From the NCBI GenBank assembly GCA_900239685.1, contig OENT01000437.1:52991-116990 (forward strand): a DNA stretch of 64,000 nucleotides, given 5' to 3'. Shown one piece after another: positions 24,701-35,326 of this stretch. The stretch comes from Rotaria macrura (lineage: Eukaryota; Rotifera; Eurotatoria; Philodinida; Philodinidae). Position 1 is the stretch's first letter; each line of letters opens with the position of its first letter. Both the position numbers and the translations under genes were made by a program. A model generated the notes under the pieces. It did not search any database. It saw only the letters and a list, made by a program, of their open reading frames with translations, and had not been told where the DNA came from.

Positions 24701-26045
24701 GAGAACAAATTATGTTTGTAAAATGTTCGTTAAAGGTCAACATATTATAAGTTGATTCACATATAGTCAGTCTATTTGCCTTAACAAGAGCAGAAACGAT
24801 TGTATTATACAATTCGTTTTGCCTGAAGAAGTCAATTCAATTCATGCTTACATCAGTAAACACAGTTCGACCATATTCTCCACTGTAATTATATACTCGT
24901 TCGATTTTCGCCAATGATCCATTAGTACCGTTTTGAGTTTGATTAATGGACGAATTTGATGCTGTTTGATTTTCCTTCAGAGCAATTGATTTCATAGATG
25001 ATCGATTAAGAATCTTTGAATTCAGTGATGTTGCGTTAAGAATTGTCGAATTCGATGATGTTAAATTAAAAACTATTGGATTCCATGATGTTGAATTGCC
25101 AGTGTTGATACTCGAAACAGTAGAAGATATCGATGAACAATCAACATATTTGGGTTGTAGTACTAAATAAATACTTGATAGAAATAGAATTAAAAACGAA
25201 TTGTTTTCTTACATGCGAAGTCCGGCATCTCTGTAAGCCATGCTACAACAATAGCATAGCCCAAAGCCAAAATGATGTATGCACGTAATTGATATTTGCC
25301 GAATTTGCCTTTATAGGTACTCTTCAGAGCTTTATCGGAATCCCAACTTTTTTTAAATGTTTTCACACTACGTAATACTCGAGCCATAGCCAATGATATT
25401 GGACTAATGGTTGAAAGAGTTGGCTCTAAAGAATTGAACATAGCATAATAATTGATTAGAAATTAGAAAGTCATCGAACACACTGCATTCTTACTCTGAA
25501 AAATTGTATCGACATTAGTTATAGGTTTTATGGGATTTTAACAGGTTCTTTTCATAACAATTGCTACTACAGAAAACTGTTCTACTGAATTACTTAAGTA
25601 TTAAAAAAAAATGAACTTATCATACTCAGTAATGAGTACAAACATTGTTATCGAAATAAGACAAGTCAATAGGTTTCAAATAATGATAAGTAAATTTATT
25701 ACTTATATCCTATTCAACATTGTCTTTTATTCTAATCGTATTGTTGTTAGATTGTTATTAGGTTGAAAAAAAAAAACAATACAAATTATACACATATATA
25801 TATATATTTATATACACATCAACATAAATCATTTTTATCGTGCACAATGCATTTACCATAAAAAAGAATTATTTAGTAGTAGTAAGCTACTGCGACATGC
25901 ACAGCACACATTCATCTTACTAACCATAATCCCAATCTGATTCAGCAAAACTTGATGTTCGTTGTGCATTATAATGTTGATGATGATGATCATCAGGTAT
26001 GGAAAATGTTACAGAACTTTTTCGGCGACGCGGTTCAATAATCAT
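18709..26045 (-). CDS. SLC22-type organic ion transporter (major facilitator), 13 exons
   Basis: Exons 26045-25925, 25425-25213, 25162-24852, 22860-22734, 22643-22504, 22453-22296, 20778-20591, 20501-20294, 20225-20085, 20006-19927, 19866-19749, 19687-19621 and 19560-18709 all join in phase to give 907 residues. The first exon is recovered from the splice phase: G at 25925 plus AG makes Glu, which places the ATG at 26045, upstream of the ATG at 25441. The order is SLC22-like: helix one (LRAYIILALGYAIV), a large extracellular loop with 11 N-glycosylation sequons ending NYSGEYGRTVFTD, helix two, the MFS signature GYIADHSGRK, helices three to six, a cytosolic loop where PESPRWL is replaced by MEESMFWY, helices seven to twelve, LLPETKKIPLP, and then an unusual acidic, Gln/Asn-rich tail of about 250 residues. 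It probably transports organic ions at the plasma membrane; the substrate is unknown. Introns 3 and 6 are swollen by inserted elements. Confidence 0.9.
20932..21444. mobile_element. Possible terminal-repeat element inside intron 6 of the SLC22-like gene
   Basis: The intron carries a stretch less AT-rich than its surroundings. The left end GTGTCCTTCAAAAAGTGA (20932-20949) is mirrored by the right end, whose complement reads GTGTACTCAAAAAGTGA. The right end is also a perfect 9-bp hairpin (GTGTACTCA loop TGAGTACAC, 21422-21444). A GGCCGGCCGACCGG block lies at 21390-21403. I find no clear target duplication and no coding sequence of known type. Confidence 0.4.
23316..24368. mobile_element. Non-autonomous hAT element in intron 3 of the SLC22-like gene
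   Basis: The termini are CAGAGATGTCCATCGCGG at the left and its inverted partner CAGAGATATCCATAGCGG at the right (16 of 18 identical), a typical hAT-type CAGRGATG end. The 8 bases GTAGGAAT stand directly before (23308-23315) and after (24369-24376) the element, a perfect 8-bp target duplication as hAT elements make. The 1053-bp body encodes no transposase. Just inside both ends are GC-rich repeats containing GCCGCTGCCGCG, striking in this AT-rich genome; at the right they form a tandem array with a unit of about 41 bp (24190-24320). Intact ends suggest a fairly recent insertion into the intron. Confidence 0.9.
24997..25098 (-). repeat. In-frame 30-bp tandem repeat in the SLC22-like loop
   Basis: Three imperfect 30-bp units and part of a fourth, each starting GATGWT on the + strand. 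They encode a 10-residue repeat of the type T-S-x-N-S-x-I-L-N-x in the extracellular loop. The repeat creates several N-glycosylation sequons. Confidence 0.7.
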
Positions 26046-27353
26046 TATGATTTTTTAATTAATGTTTAATTATTTCAATCTGTTTATGGATGAACATATA
26101 GTCAAATGAAAATGATGCGAAGGTAGAAAAATGTATAGACAAAAGTGAAATGAGTCTAGTATAGAATTATTCTAAATGGTCAGTCATCTTCGAAGTTGAT
26201 CAAATTTTGATAATAATTTTTTTTGTTGTTGTTGTTTTCATCGTTCTAAACTTTTTCTAATTGATTATTCTTCGAGAGTCGTACATGTCTGATGTTCTGT
26301 TTATTTGAATTATGTTTTCTTTTTTTCTTTCTTTTTAATAGTCATAAAAAATAAGTAATAAAATGTAAACACCGACTTTGCCCGATAGAAACGTTCGCCA
26401 TACTATGTAATATCCAGAAAAGAAGCAACGAACAATTACGATTATCGATACTACCTTAGAGAAACACGAAGATCTATCGTTCTTCTACTATATTCTGCTT
26501 TCTTTTCTCTATATTGCTTGCCATCATCCTCAATTCTATGAGTTTTTTCTTTTGCTTTTTCTTTCCCGAAAGAACATTTTCTACATACGTACATATCGTT
26601 ATGGAGAAGAAAAAAATTCTATGCCAGTTGATGAGATGAGATGAATTTCTGAATAGTAATGCAGCTCGATTGACTGAAAAACAAACTACTCGAATACATC
26701 TAGGTGGCTTCGTTATAAACATGTAGAAAAACACACACAAAAGTGAAGGTAGAAAATGATCGAAGAATAGTTCTGGAAGAGAACGATAAAAGAAAAACAG
26801 CTGCACACAGAAAATAACTATAGCGATGGCTGCTACCGATCGATAGAAAACTGAAAACAAAGCAATTGTCTTCAATACAGATCACCTGTTTGTTGACGAT
26901 CATATCCCAATTTTCGTTTGTCATCCTGCTACGACATCATAGATATTCTCGTTGATAAGAAATAGACAATTTAGCCAGAAAACAACAACAACAACAAGAA
27001 CAAAAAACCAATAATCATATAAATGAAAATGAACAAAACGAAAAACTTATGAGAACAACATTCTTATTCAACTGAATTATCACCATAATCACGATTAATA
27101 TCAACAATCATAATAAAATAGCTTGAGGTGATGCTAGAAGGATACATATTTCTTAACATCACTAAGATGCACAAGAGAAGAAATTCTTTATTCCTTCAGC
27201 TTCCTGTATGTATGTAGAGCCTCTGGGATATACAATAATAGATGGATACAATTTTTTCTTTGACATACAAATACATCTATGTACATATATATATGTATTC
27301 ATCTAGTAGTAAATGCAATTTTGATTCTAGTTTTCTCGTTCTAGTCTTGATAA
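26046..27353. other. Intergenic, no firm gene
   Basis: AT-rich spacer upstream of the SLC22-like start. Two overlapping minus-strand frames at 26474-26924 are hydrophobic and Phe-rich, as expected of chance T-rich frames. A short ATATATAT run lies near 27286-27294. Confidence 0.5.
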
Positions 27354-27602
27354 TTATTTTTCATCTGAAGTACAAATGGCTTCTGTGAGAAGAAAAAAAA
27401 TATTGTCAGACACAGTCAATCGCATGACACACTCACTATTAGCATCGTCCTCTGCGATTAACCATAGACCTTGCACTTTCATGCGATCGAATATGTTGAC
27501 TTCTACATAGTGCACTGTTTTTTGGGTATAATTTCTTTGCGAGAGACGAATCCTTATAACATCAGTTTTTAATTGCTTCTCTGTCAGATAATTATTTTCC
27601 TC
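27354..27602 (-). CDS. Unidentified two-exon coding segment, 5' end not found
   Basis: Two exons, 27602-27437 and 27382-27354, join in phase through a 54-bp intron with a strong GTGAGT donor and a TTCTCACAG acceptor. The first exon is itself preceded by a good acceptor (CTTGCAG at 27603). The peptide of 64 residues starts EENNYLTEKQL, includes QKTVHYVEVNIFDR and VQGLWLIAEDDA, and ends AICTSDEK. I recognise no family. The codons are open and the splice signals are coherent, so it may be the 3' end of a short gene whose first exons lie between 27603 and 28900. No upstream coding exon could be confirmed; a GTAAGT donor at about 27760-27765 could belong to a non-coding first exon. Confidence 0.3.
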   Translation of the reverse strand, partial: EENNYLTEKQLKTDVIRIRLSQRNYTQKTVHYVEVNIFDRMKVQGLWLIAEDDANSECVMRLTVSDNIFFLLTEAICTSDEK

Positions 27603-28931
27603 CTGCAAGTTCTTGTTTTTTCTTCTGATGATTATAATGTTATGTTTTCTCTTGTTGGGACTATCTGCCTTGCATTACTACCGATATACAACATCGAAAT
27701 CTGTCCGAGATATTCATATGCTTAAACAATACATCTTTTCTTTCTCTTCTTCATTGTAAACTTACTTGTTATCCCTTGTTATTGAAATAGCTTTATAAAA
27801 TCGAGCTACGTGTTATAAAGAAAAAAAAAAGCTTAAAGAATCACGCTATTAGTTTGTGACCGATGTTCGGCCTTCACTGATCGTTCGGACAGTAGAGAGA
27901 AAGAGCAGTATATATATATATATATATATATATATTTCAGTGTTGGTTAATTCTTTCTTTTCTTTTCTCGTTCTCCTTGTCGCTCGCCAAACACATTCCG
28001 TTTGGTCCACACACGCCTGTGATCGAAAATTTAACCTCCATCTGCATATTAATGCTGTGAAGCAGCTTGCTTTTTTTTCTCTCTTTCACATATTCACTTC
28101 ATTCTTGATTTGTTTTTCTTCTTTTAATCTACATTCAACACACACATCAACGTCGTATCAACCAATCGAATAAATCTATTATCTAGTTAAATTCTTTTTG
28201 TGCATACATTCACACACACACACAGACGCACATATTACTTCAGACATCAGTAAAATAAGAATACAAGCAATTTCGTGACATTGAACAACAACAATACATT
28301 AAACTTACATTATCTTTGAAACAATTGACGTTATTAAACTATAAATGAAAATCATTATCTAGACTTTAAAGGACGACTCGTAAATTAGTTTGTTTTCAAT
28401 AAATTTATTTTGAGAAGAAAAACAGAAAACGAAAAGAGATGAAAAGTTCCTCTCGAATGCCACATACGTATATGTATATATATATATTTATATCCACAAA
28501 AGCCAAATGAAAAAGAAGACACATCGAAACTGATAAACATAAAGAAAAGATAAAATACAATGAATCTTCATAATATGTAAGCGTGGATATATATATATAT
28601 ACATTGTGATTATATTTTATTTTCAATTACACTCTGTATTAATCTGTTACTATTCCGCAATTTCTTCTTTGCCTATCTGCTCATAATAATCGCACCAAAT
28701 AGAGAAAAAAAAAAGACGAAAAAGAAAAAGAGAGAAGCATATAGATTTGAATATCATCGAACAAATAGAACAGAGATGAAAAGTAATGAAAACAAGAAGA
28801 CAATAATACAACAAGTTAATTTGATGTTCTTCTGTTTTTTTTCACAAACAAAAAAAAAAGTACATTGATCAGCACCAGAAGAAGAAATAAGATCTTTGTT
28901 TCCTTTTTCTATGTCGGAACGTTTTTGAATG
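27603..28931. other. Intergenic or 5' region of the previous segment
   Basis: Contains a long (TA)n run at 27909-27935, shorter ones near 28470-28485 and 28590-28600, and poly-A tracts. Frames here are low-complexity (Ile-Tyr runs from TA repeats) and are not called. Confidence 0.5.
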
Positions 28932-29713
28932 TTATGAAACATCTAAAACGACAAAAGTCAAGAGATTATATTTGATAATTTTTCTTTTCGAAAAACAAAT
29001 TCGAATCAATGATTCATCCGTACATGAAAATTGTAACTCGGAAAATCGTCGTGTCAATTGATCTTGAGTAAAACGAACAAAACCTTCATATTGCTCTAAA
29101 AGAATAAAATAAAATAAAATCAGACAATTATTTCAATAAAAAAAAATAAAATAAAATTCTTCTTTAACCATGTATTTTAGTGGATAGAATTTGATCGTAT
29201 TCTTCGCGTATTTTTTCTTCACGTTCTGTTAACAAACGAGTACATATCATGTTAACTTGTTTTAATGTTAAAAGATGTTGATTATTCGTTGATGATGAAT
29301 GTCCAGGTAAAGTATTCAATGATGTTGAATCAGTCGTATGATGATTATCACCTTCAGGCAAGTCCGATGAAAATGATTTCATTTGATGGCGTCGTTGTAG
29401 ACGACGTACTTCCTCTTTTATTCGTGTTAGTAATGCATCTGGTACAAAAAATCAGTAATGAATCATTAAGACATACAAGAACTAGTGACTTTTTTCTCTT
29501 ACCAGCTGTTAAAATTGGTTGAACATCAGGAAATACGGATTGGTTTCCCAATGACATGTCAGCAGTTGTTTCACTCGTTGATGAAACAATTTTCATCGGA
29601 AGACAACGACGTTGACGTTTCGACGATGATGTTCTTGATTCATACGATGTTGAATTAGTACTAGAATCTCGATCGTGTTCGAACGATCGTTTTAATGTCA
29701 TACATGAAGCCAT
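28932..29713 (-). CDS. AKIRIN: Akirin, nuclear cofactor, four exons
   Basis: Exons 29713-29503, 29438-29169, 29095-29024 and 28942-28932 join in phase to give 187 residues, close to the usual akirin length. The start MASCMTLKRSFEHD followed by a KRQRRCLP nuclear-localisation motif matches the MACGATLKR..D start and the KRRRC signal of animal akirins. The middle RIKEEVRRLQRRH matches the IKQEYKR.QKRR helix, and the C-terminal half (QVNMICTRLL, EREEKIREEY, then QYEGFVRFTQDQLTRRF) is strongly conserved. The last exon is only 11 bp and gives the conserved YVS ending. Reading through the last donor instead would add an unrelated tail. Akirin is a small nuclear protein that bridges transcription factors and SWI/SNF chromatin remodellers, for example in NF-kB-type immune responses and development. 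Exon 2 uses a weak GTTAAA donor. Confidence 0.95.
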
Positions 29714-30096
29714 TGTATATTGTTTTAAATTTATTATGAAAGAAGATTCGACGAAAAGTAAAGACAAACACAAAATCTAGAAAAATAAATATCCATATAA
29801 AAGAAACTATGTAGCAATAGGGTACACGTGAGAGTGTGTAGGTTCGATCAATCTCGACTGGAAGGCAAGCAAACTGAACTAGAAAAACAAAGGCGCTTTC
29901 ACAGGGAGGCTCGAGTTTTAAAGTTGATCGGTTTAATTTTTAACCAACGACTTGCAAATTAAAATAGATGGCGCTTGAATTCACTGATGTATTGTAGATA
30001 TTATCAAATGATGATTCTTAGCTTCTTTTTGTTGAGGTTTAAAATTTTTTTAATTAGAACTACTAAATTTGATACTATACTCAAAAATGTGTTCCA
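29714..30096. other. Intergenic, akirin upstream region
   Basis: The 5' flank of akirin. I see no clear TATA box or other recognisable element. Confidence 0.5.
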
Positions 30097-30965
30097 TTTA
30101 AGGCCCCCCCCCCCAAAAAAAAGTCTATTTTCGTCAAGAAAATGAAAATTAAGATAACACCATGAGGTGATAGCCCATGTTCTGCTCTTTTAGAATCACT
30201 ATCGTTTTTTTTCCAAAGACTATTTTTTGACCGAAATTTTTAATGATCTTTGCGAGGTCCTCTATGTTAAAAACGATTTTTAAAAAAAAATGAGGTCTTT
30301 GATCTCTAATTACTGATTAATTAATTAAGCGCTCAGCGTGTGTAGAATTAAAAGTTACGTAGGACGAGTTTGGTCAGTTTCTTCAAAAACCGCGTGAAAA
30401 TTGAGAAAATTTAAAAAACAGCAAAAAATTTTCGAAAAAATGTTTTTGTTTCTCTCAAAACCATGTTTTTCCATTTTCCATCCTAGTTATTTTGCCTTCA
30501 ACTATGTTTTTTCAAAAGTCGTTTCCTACAGTAGATAGAGCATGCAAATGCGCAGGGCGTCTAGTGCTCCGATTTTTGAAAAAGCTTTCTTTTAAGTCCA
30601 GAAAAGATCGCCTGCAAAATTCACTTGCAGTTTTTTGGTCTTTTTTCTAAGACTTTATGTTGTGGAAACGTTTTTGGGCATTAAAAAAAGCTTTTTCAAA
30701 AAGCGGAGCACGAGATGCCCTGCGTCTTTGCATGCTCTATCGAATGGTAAAAGAAATTTTTCGAAAAAACATAGTTGAAGGCAAAATAACTAGGATGGAA
30801 AATCGGTCATTTTTAACCAGTGTTCACTTTATAACTTCCTTAAACTTGCATATTTCGGGCTGAAATTTTCATCGTAGGCTAGCCCCTCCAGTCCTAACAT
30901 ATTCGAAAAATTTCAGTCGATTTTGACTTTCTTTGACGAAAATCGACTTATGAGGGGGGCTTAAA
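30097..30965. mobile_element. Foldback DNA element with poly-C ends
   Basis: The ends are inverted copies: TTTAAGGCCCCCC at the left (with an 11-base C run, 30103-30113) followed by GTCTATTTTCGTCAA, against the complement at the right reading TTTAAGCCCCCC and GTCGATTTTCGTCAA (30923-30965). Inside, 30475-30600 and 30690-30810 form a second imperfect palindrome with TCCATCCTAGTTATTTTGCC and ATAGAGCATGCAAA on both arms. No coding frame is recognisable. A target duplication is not clear. The size is 869 bp. Confidence 0.7.
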
Positions 30966-33770
30966 TAGTTCTGTATGAATCTGTTTTTAGTAAAACAAAT
31001 AAATAATTTTCTTGTGTATAATATATAATGTCATCAAGATATGATTACTCCTGGTCTCAATCATTCAAGCTGCTATTTGCCATTTAAGCTCATGTTGAGC
31101 TCAGTGTGAGATATCAAAGAAATTAGAGAAGGTCTTTGAAAGGTTTATCTCCATGAATCTTTGAAGCCAAATTGTGATCGTTTTACTTAGTATTCGATAC
31201 GGTTTTCTATAAATAAAAATACGAAGATAATGGAAAATAGAATTATGACGAGAACTATCACTTATATTCATTGTTCGAATCATTAGTAAAAAAATTGAAA
31301 ATTTTCAGTTCAGAGCAAGGATCGTTTCAAGGAATCTTGAATCGATCACAAGTATTTACCTGAGAATTTTTATGATGCCATACAGATCGAATTTTACTTT
31401 AAAAATCAAAATTTATGTCTTGAAAAAAAAGAACACATGATTTCTCGAGTAAACATTACAGACCAGTCTTTCAATCACAAAATCTACCAATCAATACATT
31501 TAAACGAGAAATTTTTACATAAAATTTATGCAAGCACGCCACTAAAGTCTGCTTCTAAGTTGACTTATCCTATTCATATAGATTCAACATGAGTTCAAAC
31601 GGGAAATATCAGTTTTGGACGTACTTTATTCGTCTGCAATTATCATTTTTCATTATTGTTACGAAACTGAAAACAACGAGTTAGTACGGTTTCTATCACA
31701 TGTATTTGTCAAATTTATAAGCTGTTCTAGCCAATGTTTTTAAAAAAGACGAACAGTATTTAATGTAATATTAAATGACATTTAAGTTTTTCTAATTAGA
31801 TTTCAAAATATATCGCGACGATTGCAATAATCGTTGGCGCGTATCATCAAAATTCTTTCAATAGAAAAGGATCATTCAGATAATTTAATATGATAGGATA
31901 TTGTTGTCTGCAGCACATAAACATACGTTTAAATTAAGTAACATTTTTACTTTCAAGTTGCCACGAGTGGGATGATTAAAGTTTTAGTCGATCAAAAGAT
32001 CAACTTCAGTATAAACCGACGAAGTAAACAAATCAAAATATGTATAATTCATAGAACTTCATGAAGAAATGGAAGCATGAATCGTAAAGATTAATTTTAA
32101 TAATCTGTTCGATCCTCTCTCAAGTTTGAAGGGCACAAATCGCACATATCTTATTTTTACGTAAAATGAGATTGTGACTGATTGAGTTCCAAAGTACACT
32201 TCCGAAACTACTAGAAACGTATGGAACTTCGATGACTCGCTATTTCTGAGAATTACCAAAAGCAGCAAATATACACCTAAGAAATTTTCCGGAAGACAAA
32301 CTAATTTCAGAAATTACCTTGTATTCACGGAAATTTCCAGATCAATCTATTTAGAGCATTCGTTGCTAACTCTGTGAGAAGAGAAAGCTCTAATCGTTAG
32401 GAACAAGTGTTTCTGTTTTTTGATAAATCTGATATTGACCAGACATTTTTCTTGTCTGTTTGGTAAGTATCTTGCTCTTCTTAAAAAGCGAATAGAAATT
32501 TCCCAGGTAAAGGTTCATGAGCGAAGAACATAGCTATGTACCGTTGTGTTCCGGAAAGAGAAGTTGTTTAAATTCGAAATCGACTCAATCGATTTTGCTA
32601 TTATTTTTATTCATCTAACGATTGTTCTTCACTTCTGAAAAAATTCCTCTTCTCATCGGTTGCAAGTTTCGAGACACCATTGCAATTGTATTAAGTATCT
32701 ACCGTTTAAGACAAATTGTGAGAAAAAAATGCCAATTTTTTCACTAATTGTTGCAACTAGAATTGTGGAAATTGTTAAGAATTTTCATTAGAAGAAGTTT
32801 GTTTCATAAACATTGCTAGTGTTAAAACTATATATACGATAAAAAATGAATTTTACACAAAATGTTGGGTCACCTTTTCAATTTCGTTCTCGTTATAACT
32901 CAATGAATGTTTAACCATTAGCGAAAAATATTCAATCTTTTATCGCAATTATAGAGTAGAGTAATTTTCTCGAAAAATCAATTAAAGATATTTTCCTTCT
33001 GAAGAAAAATCAATTTTAAAAAGAAAAGCACAGAGTGACATTAACGTCATCTGGATCTCGTTTCAAAAAAGTTTTGTTTCAATTAATTTCATTCAGTATC
33101 AAGCGATATCCTAGGAAGAAACAGTTGGATACGTAACATAAATTTACTAACAAAGTACTGAGTGACTTTAGTAGCAGAAATTTATCATAGAAATAGCCTG
33201 TAATTTCCTGCATCTCAACTTAACAACACGGAGGCTCTTCGGGAAAATTATTTGACTGCCCACTATTCGGCAAAGAAGATTTTAATCGTAGTGAAGAAAT
33301 TTTAATGGGATGAAAAAATTTATTTTTTCAGAATTTTGAACACTGTTCTACTTAAAACGACAATTAATTTCAATCTTCATCGTATGTCATACTCTAAACT
33401 CGTACGTTGATGAGGTACTAAGGAATCTTACAATGTATCTGGAAGATCATAATGAAAACTTATTTTTGTTTTTTCTAGATGTTGATCGTGCTGATCCACT
33501 CATATTTCTACGATCATTAATTATCATACTAAAAAAATCAAATGATACGATCATGACTATTAAGTAGACGAAGATGCAGAGCTGGGCAAGTCGAGTCACT
33601 TCAAGACAAGCGCAGTCAACTAATGATGTAGACCCCTCCGATTTCGTTTTATTACACTGTCTACAATGTACACTAAGATAATCATCTTCTAAATTCAGAC
33701 TTGCGCATTATTGACTAGGTAATCGAATGCGACAGCTACTTGATTCTGACGTGTTATGAGCATTCATGAA
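30966..33770. other. Intergenic, about 2.8 kb, nothing recognised
   Basis: AT-rich DNA with only short scattered frames (31101-31283, 32059-32268) and no splice-coherent coding segments or clear repeats. Confidence 0.55.
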
Positions 33771-33778
33771 ACATAACC

Positions 33779-34350
33779 TAGAGATGTGCAGGGTAAGCTT
33801 TTCTCTTACCTTCTACCCTGATAAACAAATTTTTCTTTAACCTTGTCCTACACTACCCTGCAAAATTTTTAGATTTTTTTACCCTACTCTACACTGTAAA
33901 TTTTACAGTATAATACCTTTATGGCTTGTTATTCTTAGTTTTCCTCACTCGGTAGAACCTACCCGCCATGCTTTAGTGTTTATCAAAATGACTTGTTTTT
34001 TCGCATCATATGTAGTTAAATAAAACAATACAATAAATTAAGTAACGAAAGTAATACAATCGATTGTTTTTACCGACACGGTCGAACTTACGTATATCAT
34101 TACTATATAAGTAGAATATATGAATGTGTTTATATGATTGAATCACGGTTGCATTGTTCATTCTACACATAAAATAAAGGTTGGGAGATGTTGCTCGAAG
34201 ATAATTACCTTCTTAACGACTGAACTAAAAATACGTCTACTTTAATTTTCATGATTTTTTTTCTTTTTCTAACTCAACTTTAATTTATTGGATTTTTACT
34301 TCCACCATATTGTACTCCACTCTTTCGAATGCATACCCTGCACATCTCTA
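33779..34350. mobile_element. hAT-type MITE with perfect 17-bp ends
   Basis: The left end TAGAGATGTGCAGGGTA (33779-33795) and the right end (34334-34350) are perfect inverted copies. The 8 bp before (ACATAACC) and after (ACATAATC) differ at one position, consistent with an aged 8-bp target duplication. The sequence inside the left end is rich in TACCCT and CCCTGC copies, like the subterminal motifs to which hAT transposases bind. No transposase is encoded in its 572 bp. The AGAGATGT core is shared with the hAT element at 23316. Confidence 0.85.
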
Positions 34351-34358
34351 ACATAATC

Positions 34359-35326
34359 GAATCGGACATTTTCAAAAATGAATAACATATCACGTGTCTT
34401 TCTTTCGAGTGAACTGTGTCAAATAAAATTGCAAAACATATTTGAAATAAAACTATATTTGAAGCAACTCTTGCTTTCAATTTAAACATAAATAGCGGTA
34501 ACTGAGCAACATTCTTCTATAGTTACGTATGATATTTCAATGTAGCTGTCATTAGATAAAACTCTCTGACCTTTATTTTACCTACACTTAAAATAATTAA
34601 CACAGTCAACGACTGTTACGTGAACAAAGTGAATCTGGTTGTACATGGAAATAAATTTCCCTGTCAATTCAGATCAATGATCGTGTTTAGTTGATTTTCA
34701 TATGATTTTGAAGAGTTTCTTCGAAAATAACAGAATAGTTTTTCTACATTCGGAACAAAAATTGATCGAAATAGTTTCAATTGAGAAAAATTTCAATAGA
34801 CTGAGGTAAATGGAATGCATGGGTGTAGAAGTTTCATTCGACATGTCAAAACACATTCATTATTATTGCATTGTTTTTTCCTTTTCAATTCATTTAATGT
34901 AGTTACGATTAATCTAGGCTGTCATTCAATAAAAATTCGATGGTTAAAGTATGTTGTTTAACAATCTAAGCGTTAGGTTATATTTATTTGCGTTTGACAA
35001 ATGAAAAAAAAAACAAAACAAGAATGCCATGAAAAAGCTAACAGCATCAGAAGAAAAAAAAACGAAGACATACAATTTAAGTTTCGAGCAGGATGATAAT
35101 CGATCGAAAAGGCCAATAAACAAAACGAAGAACAAGAAGCAAACAAATAATCAAAAAAAAACATAATACACCTAACAATAACAAAATGCGTCTGAACCTA
35201 TAGAGACCTAGATTTTCCATTGAACTATGACTCATAAAGAAATAAGTTATGGGAAAGGAATGTAATATCAAAGATATTTGACGACATATTTAAAATCTTT
35301 TGATTAAGTTTTGTTTAAATATTTGC
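34359..35326. other. Intergenic, GRP94 downstream region
   Basis: AT-rich. Three overlapping minus-strand frames at 34944-35271 are Phe/Leu-rich products of T-rich DNA on that strand and are not called. Confidence 0.55.

Noticed and set aside
25426-25441. ATG at 25441 as the start of the SLC22-like gene.
   Set aside because: An acceptor at 25426-25427 and an upstream exon in the right phase make it intron sequence; the start is placed at 26045.
26474-26924. Hydrophobic minus-strand frames resembling membrane proteins.
   Set aside because: Phe/Leu-rich reading of T-rich DNA, two frames overlapping, no splice or start context.
28943-29023. Read-through extension of Akirin exon 3.
   Set aside because: Splicing at GTACGG to the 11-bp exon gives the conserved YVS end.
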